Shown piece after piece: positions 1 through 5,165 of a stretch of DNA of 5,374 bases. The stretch lies in contig PWXL01000189.1 in the NCBI GenBank assembly GCA_003561145.1, positions 1-5,374 on the forward strand, given 5' to 3'. The notes beneath the pieces are model-generated. The model worked only from the letters and a program-made list of their open reading frames with translations, did not search any database and was not told where the DNA came from. How positions within the stretch are numbered: the stretch's first letter is position 1; each line of letters opens with the position of its first letter. A program made the position numbers and the translations under genes. The DNA is from Candidatus Atribacteria bacterium. GTDB lineage: Bacteria > Atribacterota > Atribacteria > Atribacterales > Atribacteraceae.

Positions 1-660
1 ACCGTAACACACCGTATCCCGGCGTACCTGGCCGATCACCGAGATGCCACAGGCCAGTACCCCTCGCAAGAGCGGTCCTTTCATGTACCAGGCATCGAGT
101 AACAGGCGCACGGGAGGGGTATCGCCCACCCAGCGGGTGAAAAGCCGGGTAAGGAGTAAGCCGGCCTGCAGCTTGGAGCGGTTTCCCCGTTTGGGAATCA
201 GGCGCTGGAGGAGGGGAACCGCAGCAGTTTTGTAGGGAGTCACACAGATCAGGGCCACAAAGACCGAGAGCTGGCCCCAGAGGTATGAGGGACGGTTGGG
301 CTTGTGGGCATGGTTGTGGTGGTAGGCCACCGCGGGAGCCTTCCTGGAACTGCGGAGCACACAGGTATCGTCGATGGCCAAGAGGATTTCCTGTGGCTGA
401 AGCACTTTGAGGAGAAGGAAAATCCACTGCCGAGCCAAAGCCAGCCAGGAGAAGATCCCTTTCTTGATCACTTTGTAGTAGGTGTTCCAGAAACGGTGGA
501 TCCTGACAGCCAAAAGTGCTTCGCTCAGGTGCCCGGAGCGGGAGACGATACAGCCGATCAAGAGCTCGAACATGCTGGGACGGAGTTTCCTGGGTAACGC
601 TTGAAAGAGGAAGGTTACCCAGGTACCGAAGGTTTCCAAAATGTGTTGTCGTTCCATCAT
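1..660 (-). CDS. DDE-type transposase, N-terminal 220 residues (C-terminus beyond window)
   Basis: This frame stays open from an ATG at 660 to the window edge (220 codons, no stop), so the gene is partial only because the window ends. It probably encodes a cut-and-paste transposase. The first catalytic Asp is probably in AIDDTC (D97/D98), followed by a His-rich AYHHNHAHKPN stretch and YLWGQ. A second Asp candidate is D189 in LLLDAWYMKG, and VRRDT follows near residue 213. This spacing recalls the DDE superfamily endonuclease (DDE_5, IS701-like) group, and the third acidic residue would lie off-window. Two ATGs are adjacent (660 and 657). AGGAGG at 665-670 is 4 nt from the first and 7 nt from the second, so 657 may be the real start. 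The terminal repeat of the element could not be located because the other end is missing. By eye the gene is richer in G+C than the operon genes, which fits a mobile element. The transposase call is fairly sure; the family is tentative. Confidence 0.82.
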   Translation of the reverse strand, partial: MMERQHILETFGTWVTFLFQALPRKLRPSMFELLIGCIVSRSGHLSEALLAVRIHRFWNTYYKVIKKGIFSWLALARQWIFLLLKVLQPQEILLAIDDTCVLRSSRKAPAVAYHHNHAHKPNRPSYLWGQLSVFVALICVTPYKTAAVPLLQRLIPKRGNRSKLQAGLLLTRLFTRWVGDTPPVRLLLDAWYMKGPLLRGVLACGISVIGQVRRDTVCYG

Positions 661-662
661 CT

Positions 663-697
663 GGCCTCCTGAAAAAATATTTCTTTTTCAAGAGGCC
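663..697 (-). promoter_or_regulatory. RBS-sequestering hairpin in the transposase leader
   Basis: In minus-strand RNA the segment 697-684 pairs with 676-663 through 14 consecutive pairs, leaving a 7-nt loop (677-683). The Shine-Dalgarno AGGAGG (665-670) lies wholly in the 3' arm, and the stem base ends 2 nt before the first ATG. The one non-Watson-Crick position (669/691) is a G-U wobble in this RNA but would be an A-C mismatch in the opposite strand's RNA, so the structure suits the transposase mRNA. RBS occlusion by leader hairpins is established for IS elements such as IS10 and IS200. That it works here is inference. Confidence 0.68.
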
Positions 698-748
698 GCT
701 AAGCGCGGCTTCACATCTTGATTTGTTTGTCAAGGGTTTTCTTGAAAA
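685..748 (-). promoter_or_regulatory. Competing long-range pairing that could free the transposase RBS
   Basis: The segment 740-748 is a perfect 9-bp inverted complement of 685-693, which is the core of the anti-RBS arm of the adjacent hairpin. The two pairings exclude each other. A further 8-bp match (756-763 with 671-678) extends the same partnership to the other arm, and a small GC hairpin (695-699 with 705-709, loop 700-704) overlaps the stem base. The leader can therefore adopt at least two alternative folds, only one of which clearly hides the RBS. No ligand or protein trigger can be seen, so the switch reading is an inference. Confidence 0.4.
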
Positions 749-764
749 TATGTGCATTTTTTCT

Positions 765-777
765 TCCCCTTTGGGGA
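765..777 (-). promoter_or_regulatory. Small hairpin early in the transposase leader
   Basis: A 5-bp G/C stem (765-769 with 773-777) encloses a 3-nt loop about 17-30 nt downstream of the predicted transcription start. The transcript arm reads CUCCUCCCC around 780-772 and could also pair with AGGAGG-type sequence, so it may take part in the leader folding described downstream. No U-run follows it, so it is not a convincing terminator. Confidence 0.3.
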
Positions 778-800
778 GGAGACTCTAAACTCTAGTTGAA

Positions 801-829
801 ATGATAAAACACTACACAATTCATGTCAA
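801..829 (-). promoter_or_regulatory. Sigma70-type promoter directed toward the transposase
   Basis: On the minus strand a perfect -35 box TTGACA (824-829) is followed, after exactly 17 nt, by TATCAT (801-806), which matches five of six positions of the -10 consensus. Transcription would begin near 794 and give a leader of about 135 nt before the transposase start. Whether the promoter is inside the insertion sequence or in flanking host DNA is unknown, since the element's end was not identified. It is the best promoter-like match I found in the window. Confidence 0.6.
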
Positions 830-835
830 CTGCCA

Positions 836-861
836 TGCAAGTTCTGTGTGCAAGTTCTGTG
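836..861. repeat. Perfect 13-bp tandem duplication
   Basis: Two identical 13-bp units (TGCAAGTTCTGTG) lie head to tail at 836-848 and 849-861, with no spacer and no mismatch. They sit just upstream of the predicted transposase promoter and between the operon terminator and the mobile element. The pair could be a replication-slippage duplication or a scar of past insertion and excision, or it could form a double binding site. The sequence alone does not decide. Confidence 0.75.
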
Positions 862-902
862 GCTAATGATTGTTCTATTGAATCCGTAAAATAAATATCT
901 TT

Positions 903-937
903 CACAACCCGGGGTTATTGAATAACCCCGGGTTGTG
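903..937 (-). terminator. Strong hairpin terminating the minus-strand operon
   Basis: A perfect inverted repeat (903-919 with 921-937) forms a stem of about 15 bp with a realistic 5-nt loop and a CCCGGGG core. Its 5' arm in the transcript encodes the last residues of the epimerase-like gene, and the TAA at 917-915 lies inside the hairpin. The downstream tail on the minus strand is T-rich but interrupted (about 902-887), so this is an imperfect intrinsic terminator. The plus side lacks a T-run, so termination of the leftward operon is favoured. Confidence 0.75.
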
Positions 938-1609
938 TATTGTTCGTCATCTCGCTCAACGTTTTCCACCTATTCCGTATCACAGCTTCTGAAGCATACT
1001 TTTCTCCAAGCCGTAAAAGCCCTGAACCAATGATCAAGGAATTGATACCCGCCGCTTTCACTGCTCTTGCATTTTCGAGAGTTATTCCACCATCAACCGC
1101 TACCATAAAACCTTCTTTTCTGTCCCCTTGTATTTCCCTCAGTTCAGCAACCTTTTCGAGCACCACAGAATTGAAACCTGTCCACCAAAACCGGGCTGAA
1201 CCGCTAAAGGCACCACAAGATCAAGAGAGTCGAGAAAAGGCTCAATGTTTTTTACCGATCGATTGAAATTCAACCCTACACCTCAACGAAGAACCATCAA
1301 TCGTGCCCCCTCAACAAAGCGGTATACATCAGAACAGGTGTCTTCCTGGACAACCACCATATCCGCTGCAGAAAACCATTCCAGGCAATCGAACGGATTA
1401 TCAACTTCCAAATGCACATGAAGAGGAAGTGAAACAACAGTATGTAGATCTGTAAGTACTTGGGGGCTGAAAGCGAAATTCTTTACATAGTGACCGTCCA
1501 TAATGTCAAGATGCAAGGAATCTGCTTCCAGCCTTTCAAGATAACACGCCGTAGAGGCAAGGCGCATGGTATCAACAGCCAAGAGGGATGGGCTGATATG
1601 CATGGTCAT
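915..1609 (-). pseudogene. Ribulose-phosphate/allulose-phosphate 3-epimerase-like gene, broken by a nonsense codon and a frameshift
   Basis: Two reading-frame pieces join into one TIM-barrel epimerase of the Rpe/AlsE family, which moves the C3 hydroxyl of ketose phosphates. The first piece carries HISPSLL, HLDIMDGH and HVHLEV; the second carries VDGGI and IIGSGLL. PGFGGQ lies between them in the first frame, after an in-frame TGA at 1285-1283 (residue 109). A one-base loss near 1173-1180, most simply TTTT reduced to TTT, then shifts the frame. Restoring one base gives exactly 232 codons (231 aa), the normal family length. All four expected metal ligands remain (H33, D35, H66, D173 in restored numbering), and D35 and D173 are also the expected acid/base pair. 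The early ISPSL and FSP motifs look closer to AlsE than to Rpe. The ATG at 1609 follows the reductase stop by 10 nt with no clear Shine-Dalgarno, suggesting translational coupling; ATG 1603 is an alternative start. This is either a recent pseudogene or contains sequencing errors. Confidence 0.85.
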
Positions 1610-1619
1610 ATGTTTTTTA

Positions 1620-2630
1620 TCAATAAATCGGTACTCCGGCGGCGTTTGCTTTCACCCCAAACTTTTCTCTATATGATGTATTGATCCTGTGGGCTGCTTG
1701 GAGAATTTTCTCATCAGGATATGTTCCACTCACGGCATTTAGCGCGGTATGTAATTGTTCGGTATTGTTGATACTCACCACGTTGCTCGTTATCAGGGGA
1801 TCAGCCAGTGCGAAACGAAGAGCGAATTCGCTCCAGGAATCCGGTTCTTCGGAAAGTGTGCTACGAAATTCATTCAATTGGTCATAAAAACGGTCCCACT
1901 GTTCCTCACGAAAACGGTCACCTTCCGGTAAACTTGAACGGTCAATCCTCCGGTTTGAAAGGAGTCCGGCTGCCAATGGACGTATGCCGATAAAGCCCAT
2001 GCCTTTTTCTTTCATGAGCGGAAAGAGATCAAGCATTTCCGTCTCCAGAACGTCGAAATACGCCACTACTCCACTGAAGGCACCTGATTCGATCGCCCGG
2101 CGCGCATATCCGACGGTATAGGGAAAGGTGGCAAGGTATTGCACCTTTCCTTCTTCCCGGAGCTTGCTAAATGCTGCCAGGAGATCATCAAGGACCGGTT
2201 GAAACTCGTTAATACGTTGCGGCTCTCCTTCCTGGCAGTAACCGAGAGCCCGGTCAAGCTTTCCGCGCTGCAAATGCTGAACGACCGCTATTTGATCAGC
2301 GTGGAGCTCCCGCAAGGCATCTTCTATTTGTTTGCGAAAGGCTGGCTCCTCAAAACGGGGTTCTCCCCAGTCCGGAACGTTCACCTTTATGATATGGTGA
2401 AATTCATGGCGTTTGGGATGGTTTTTGAGCACATCACCGGTAAGCCAACGGGTACCGTATTCATAGCTGGAGTGGATAAAATTAATCCCCTGCTCAATCG
2501 CCTCTTCCAAAGCTTGCTTTCCAGCCTTGCTTGTGTCATCAGGTATTCCTTCTTTTGAAGCATAGCGCATCGTCCCAAAACACATTTCAGACACCTTCAG
2601 TTGAGTATTTCCATATTGTCTGTAACGCAT
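1620..2630 (-). CDS. Aldo/keto reductase with His in place of the catalytic Asp
   Basis: This 336-residue cytosolic protein belongs to the aldo/keto reductase superfamily (NADPH-linked TIM-barrel carbonyl reductases). It opens with the family's YRQYGNTQLKVSEMCFGTM strand. Three members of the catalytic tetrad are recognisable: Y58 in YEYG, K82 in IIKV and H119 in VVQHLQRG. The Asp expected five residues before the Tyr is His (H53, FIHSSYEYG, codon CAC). A late GIRPLAAGLL (about 215-224) matches the region after the phosphate-binding strand. The start is set at ATG 2630 because a strong AGGAGGAGGG (2641-2650) lies just upstream. GTG 2633 is equally well spaced, and the in-frame ATG at 2663 would put that site inside the coding sequence. 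The gene lies 102 bp after the kinase and 10 nt before the epimerase-like gene, so it is probably co-transcribed. Its substrate is unknown; a sugar or short aldehyde/ketone of the same pathway is likely. Confidence 0.88.
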   Translation of the reverse strand: MRYRQYGNTQLKVSEMCFGTMRYASKEGIPDDTSKAGKQALEEAIEQGINFIHSSYEYGTRWLTGDVLKNHPKRHEFHHIIKVNVPDWGEPRFEEPAFRKQIEDALRELHADQIAVVQHLQRGKLDRALGYCQEGEPQRINEFQPVLDDLLAAFSKLREEGKVQYLATFPYTVGYARRAIESGAFSGVVAYFDVLETEMLDLFPLMKEKGMGFIGIRPLAAGLLSNRRIDRSSLPEGDRFREEQWDRFYDQLNEFRSTLSEEPDSWSEFALRFALADPLITSNVVSINNTEQLHTALNAVSGTYPDEKILQAAHRINTSYREKFGVKANAAGVPIY

Positions 2631-2640
2631 CACTAAACCA

Positions 2641-2650
2641 CCCTCCTCCT
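2641..2650 (-). promoter_or_regulatory. Ribosome binding site that sets the reductase start
   Basis: AGGAGGAGGG is an extended anti-16S match. Its GGAGG at 2642-2646 is 8 nt from GTG 2633 and 11 nt from ATG 2630. It excludes the longer reading that begins at 2663, whose codons 6-9 would encode this site. Confidence 0.75.
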
Positions 2651-2657
2651 TATTTCC

Positions 2658-2685
2658 ACTCATTGTGGAGAATAAACCAATGAGT
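2658..2685 (-). promoter_or_regulatory. 8-bp inverted repeat between kinase and reductase genes
   Basis: ACTCATTG at 2658-2665 and its exact complement at 2678-2685 are separated by 12 nt. There is no T-run after it on the minus strand, so it is not a standard terminator. It could be an mRNA hairpin that sets relative expression of reductase and kinase, or an operator. The remaining part of this gap (2686-2732) shows nothing recognisable. Confidence 0.35.
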
Positions 2686-2732
2686 TATTCAGCAGAACAC
2701 CCATCAAGAAGGTACCCATAAACTCCGCCCTA

Positions 2733-4250
2733 TCACGTGTCTTGAACCTTGGCAATCTTTCGAAAAGGCTCCTTCAACACATCATACAAATGCCTGTACT
2801 GAGAAAACAATACTTCATAGCGCTCAACGTTTTCCCGTTGGGGATGATAAGATCTTTCAAATGCGATAAATTTTCCACAGGCTTCCTCAAAGCTCGAGAA
2901 CATTTTCGTTCCGACCGCGGCAATGATCCCCGCTCCGATTGACGCTGGATCATCGATATTGGTGGTCGCCACGTCCATTCCCACCACATCTGCCATGATT
3001 TGACACCACAGCGCACTGCGTGCTCCGCCACCAGCCAGGATCATCTGTTCGGTTGTGATATTGAAACCCCTGAGTATTTCTACGGATTCTTTCTGGCTGA
3101 AAGCGACCCCCTCGAGCACGGCGCGCACCATGTGGTCTGTGCGGTGCTGGTAGTTGAGACCGAAAAAGACCCCGCGTGCATTGGGGTCAGAATGCGGAGT
3201 CCGCTCACCGATGAGGTAGGGGAGATACAGAAGCCCTCCGCTTCCCGCTGGAGCGTCTTCTGCCAGCTGGTTCAGATGATCATAGGTAAGACCAGGCCTA
3301 ATCTCTTCCAGCGCATCGTGAAACCAGTGATACGATCCCCCGGCTGCCAGGGTACACCCCATTAAGAACCAGGTATTCGGTATGGAATAGCAGCATGAGT
3401 GGAGACCACGGTTGAGAGTATCTTGCTTGGCCTCATCGGTCTGAGCCATGACCACGCCTGATGTTCCCAGTACACAGGACACAAGCCCCTCACGGATCGT
3501 TCCCAACCCGATGCCTCCTGAAGATTGATCACCACCCCCACCCACAACGGGTGTTCCTTGCACCAAACCTGTCTCTTCCGCCACCTGTGCGCTCACCGTT
3601 CCAGTGATTTCGGTAGATTCAACAACATGCGGTAAAAGCTCAGGGTCAATGTCGAATATACTGATGATGTCCTGCGACCATCTTCTCTTTGCTACATCGA
3701 ACACCAGTGTGAGAGAGGCATCGGAAACTTCACTCATATACTCACCGGTAAGCTTGAAACGCAGGTAGTCCTTGGGAAGAAGAATTTTGTGAGTTTTTGT
3801 GAGGCTTACCGGTTCGTGTTTGCGCAACCACATGATTTTGGGAAGCCAGTAACCGGTGAGCGGCGTATTGGATGTATACCGTAACAAAGCCTCAATTCCC
3901 GGATTTTCTTTCAGCTCCTCCACCTCGGCGTGACTCCGCTGGTCGCACCAAATCAGGCAGGGCCGCACCGCTTCTCCACTGTCATCAAGAAGGGTCAACC
4001 CGAGCATCTGGCCGGATAAACCGATCCCCTTTATTTGTGAAAGGTCTCCAATGCGGGTTTTCACCCTTCGCATGGCGACCAGGAAAGCGTTCCACCAATC
4101 ACGGGGATCCTGTTCTGCGCTGAAAGAATCAGGATAAGAAACGGAAAGATCAGCTGATTCAGCTTGTATCTGACCGGTCTCCACATCCAATACAGTGGCT
4201 TTCAGCGATGATGTCCCAAGGTCTATGCCCAGTATGAATGATTTCTTCAC
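2733..4250 (-). CDS. xylB: FGGY-family carbohydrate kinase, xylulokinase-like
   Basis: This 505-residue protein is an ATP-dependent FGGY sugar kinase and most resembles xylulokinase, which converts D-xylulose to xylulose 5-phosphate in the cytosol. Visible signatures, in order, are GIDLGTSSLK near the N-terminus (D10, phosphate-site Asp), SEQDP-like AEQDPRDWW, GQMLG (about 81-85), LLPKDYLRFKLTG, DVAKRRWS, GGGGDQSSGG (D241, predicted catalytic base), LGTSGV, LPYLIGERTPH, ARGVFFGL, RAVLEGVAFS and AGGGARS (second ATP-binding segment). The length is close to the family's usual 480-510. The start is set at GTG 4250, 7 nt from AGGAGG (4258-4263); an upstream TTG at 4256 is only 1 nt from that site. 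Two pocket positions differ from E. coli XylB: Leu follows Met in GQM-x-G where XylB has His, and Gln follows the catalytic Asp where XylB has Asn. The substrate could therefore be another ketose. The dehydrogenases upstream probably supply that ketose. Confidence 0.92.
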   Translation of the reverse strand: MKKSFILGIDLGTSSLKATVLDVETGQIQAESADLSVSYPDSFSAEQDPRDWWNAFLVAMRRVKTRIGDLSQIKGIGLSGQMLGLTLLDDSGEAVRPCLIWCDQRSHAEVEELKENPGIEALLRYTSNTPLTGYWLPKIMWLRKHEPVSLTKTHKILLPKDYLRFKLTGEYMSEVSDASLTLVFDVAKRRWSQDIISIFDIDPELLPHVVESTEITGTVSAQVAEETGLVQGTPVVGGGGDQSSGGIGLGTIREGLVSCVLGTSGVVMAQTDEAKQDTLNRGLHSCCYSIPNTWFLMGCTLAAGGSYHWFHDALEEIRPGLTYDHLNQLAEDAPAGSGGLLYLPYLIGERTPHSDPNARGVFFGLNYQHRTDHMVRAVLEGVAFSQKESVEILRGFNITTEQMILAGGGARSALWCQIMADVVGMDVATTNIDDPASIGAGIIAAVGTKMFSSFEEACGKFIAFERSYHPQRENVERYEVLFSQYRHLYDVLKEPFRKIAKVQDT

Positions 4251-4257
4251 AACCAAG

Positions 4258-4263
4258 CCTCCT
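4258..4263 (-). promoter_or_regulatory. Ribosome binding site that sets the kinase start
   Basis: A perfect AGGAGG lies 7 nt from GTG 4250 but only 1 nt from the upstream TTG at 4256, so GTG is the likelier initiation codon. This removes two residues from the longest reading. Confidence 0.78.
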
Positions 4264-4277
4264 CTCTCAATGCAGTG

Positions 4278-4305
4278 AGAAGTAAGACGTAAGAAGTAAG
4301 ACGTG
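4278..4305. repeat. Four-copy degenerate heptamer array
   Basis: Four consecutive 7-bp units read AGAAGTA, AGACGTA, AGAAGTA, AGACGTG. They alternate A and C at the fourth base, so the array also reads as two 14-bp units matching at 13 of 14 positions. It lies directly upstream of the kinase RBS, inside the putative operon. The last unit overlaps a palindrome, TAAGAC-GT-GTCTTA (4297-4310). It may be a simple intergenic repeat family or a cluster of protein-binding sites. Confidence 0.7.
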
Positions 4306-4310
4306 TCTTA
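4297..4310. promoter_or_regulatory. Short palindrome at the end of the heptamer array
   Basis: TAAGAC (4297-4302) and GTCTTA (4305-4310) are exact inverted copies with a 2-nt spacer. A second, weaker palindrome, TGAAA-CTGCA-TTTCA, follows at 4321-4335. Either could be an operator half-site pair in the gap before the kinase gene. Neither matches a regulator that I can name. Confidence 0.3.
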
Positions 4311-4383
4311 ACCTTCAAACTGAAACTGCATTTCATTCTTCGGTGCTCTTGGCATACCGAGGTAGATACTCTTCTGGACTTTT

Positions 4384-5136
4384 TTAAAAGTACAAAATCC
4401 CTCCATCCACGTTGATTGCCTGTCCTACCACATAATCAGATTCGTCACTACAGAGGAATACCGTGAGTCCGACCATATCTTCGGGGACACTCAAGCGGCC
4501 ACGAGGTACCTTGTTGATAAAAAATTGACGTTTTTCCTCGGTATCCAGGTTAACTTTTCCCAGCTCCGTCTGAACAATTCCGGGACAGATTGAATTGACA
4601 TGAACATTGTGAAGAATCATTTCTTTGGACAGGGAACGGCTAAAATTCTGCACCGCGGCCTTGGTCGCCGCATAGGCTGCCTGATTTTTATCTCCGTCTT
4701 TTGCACCTATAGAAGATACATTGACGATTTTTCCGTACTTTTGTTCCACCATGACCTTCCCGAGTATTTTGCACATAAGGAAAACACTTTTTGCGTTCAC
4801 GGCAAAGATCTTGTCCCAGTCTTCTTCCCGGTAGTCGACCACCAACCCGGAAATCATGATCCCCGCGTTGTTCAACATGATATCGATACGTCCGAATTCA
4901 CGCTGCATAAGGTCCCGGATCTTCACCGCCGTATCCCGCTGACTCACATCTCCCACTGCAGGGAGTGCTTTACGGCCGGTTTCTTCTTGTATCTCACGTA
5001 CACACTCTTCGACCAGATCCTCCAGAATATCGTTCACCACCACATCACAACCCTCACGTGCAAGACCCAGGGCAATAGCTTTCCCTATCCCCTGTCCGGC
5101 TCCTGTCACCACAGCCTTTTTATCTTTCAATCGCAT
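4384..5136 (-). CDS. Classical short-chain dehydrogenase/reductase, probable polyol or sugar dehydrogenase
   Basis: This complete 250-residue protein has the full classical SDR layout. The Rossmann glycine motif is TGAGQGIG (11-18). D36 at the end of the second strand favours NAD(H) over NADP(H), and GDV lies at 62-64. NNAG is at 89-92 and N114 is the structural Asn. The catalytic Ser-Tyr-Lys set is S142, Y155 and K159 in YAATK. The C-terminal YVVGQAINVDGG stretch is typical of the family, and a similar ending occurs in bacterial sorbitol dehydrogenases. It presumably interconverts a hydroxyl and a carbonyl group on the substrate of this operon; the exact substrate cannot be read. A GGAGG (5143-5147) 6 nt before ATG 5136 supports the start. 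The gene follows the preceding dehydrogenase by 29 nt, so the two are almost certainly co-transcribed. A 133-bp gap separates it from the kinase. Confidence 0.9.
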   Translation of the reverse strand: MRLKDKKAVVTGAGQGIGKAIALGLAREGCDVVVNDILEDLVEECVREIQEETGRKALPAVGDVSQRDTAVKIRDLMQREFGRIDIMLNNAGIMISGLVVDYREEDWDKIFAVNAKSVFLMCKILGKVMVEQKYGKIVNVSSIGAKDGDKNQAAYAATKAAVQNFSRSLSKEMILHNVHVNSICPGIVQTELGKVNLDTEEKRQFFINKVPRGRLSVPEDMVGLTVFLCSDESDYVVGQAINVDGGILYF

Positions 5137-5165
5137 TGGAATCCTCCCATCTAAATGCTTATCTT

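Noticed and set aside
728..733. Second TTGACA on the minus strand, inside the transposase leader
   Set aside because: No -10-like hexamer occurs at 16-18 nt downstream, so it is better explained as part of the leader's inverted repeats.
304..788. Two overlapping plus-strand frames opposite the transposase and its leader
   Set aside because: The minus-strand transposase frame is open throughout with DDE-like motifs, whereas these frames lack any motif and overlap each other.
940..1266. Plus-strand open frame of 108 codons opposite the epimerase-like gene
   Set aside because: It is the complement of a recognisable epimerase with conserved motifs, shows no protein signature and has no convincing ribosome binding site.
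1283..1285. In-frame TGA read as selenocysteine or as a reassigned codon
   Set aside because: The residue is not a known catalytic position in this family, TGA is used as a normal stop by the kinase and reductase genes, and a separate frameshift downstream also breaks the gene.
2139..2558. Plus-strand open frame of 139 codons opposite the aldo/keto reductase
   Set aside because: It is fully covered by a convincing reductase on the other strand and has no family motif.
4378..4391. A/T-rich palindrome at the stop codon of the complete SDR, considered as a terminator
   Set aside because: The stem is short and made only of weak A/T pairs apart from its ends, with no GC core and no following T-run on the minus strand.
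4600..5154. Plus-strand open frame of 184 codons opposite the complete SDR
   Set aside because: The minus strand has every SDR motif and a good RBS; the plus frame has no recognisable domain and is a shadow.
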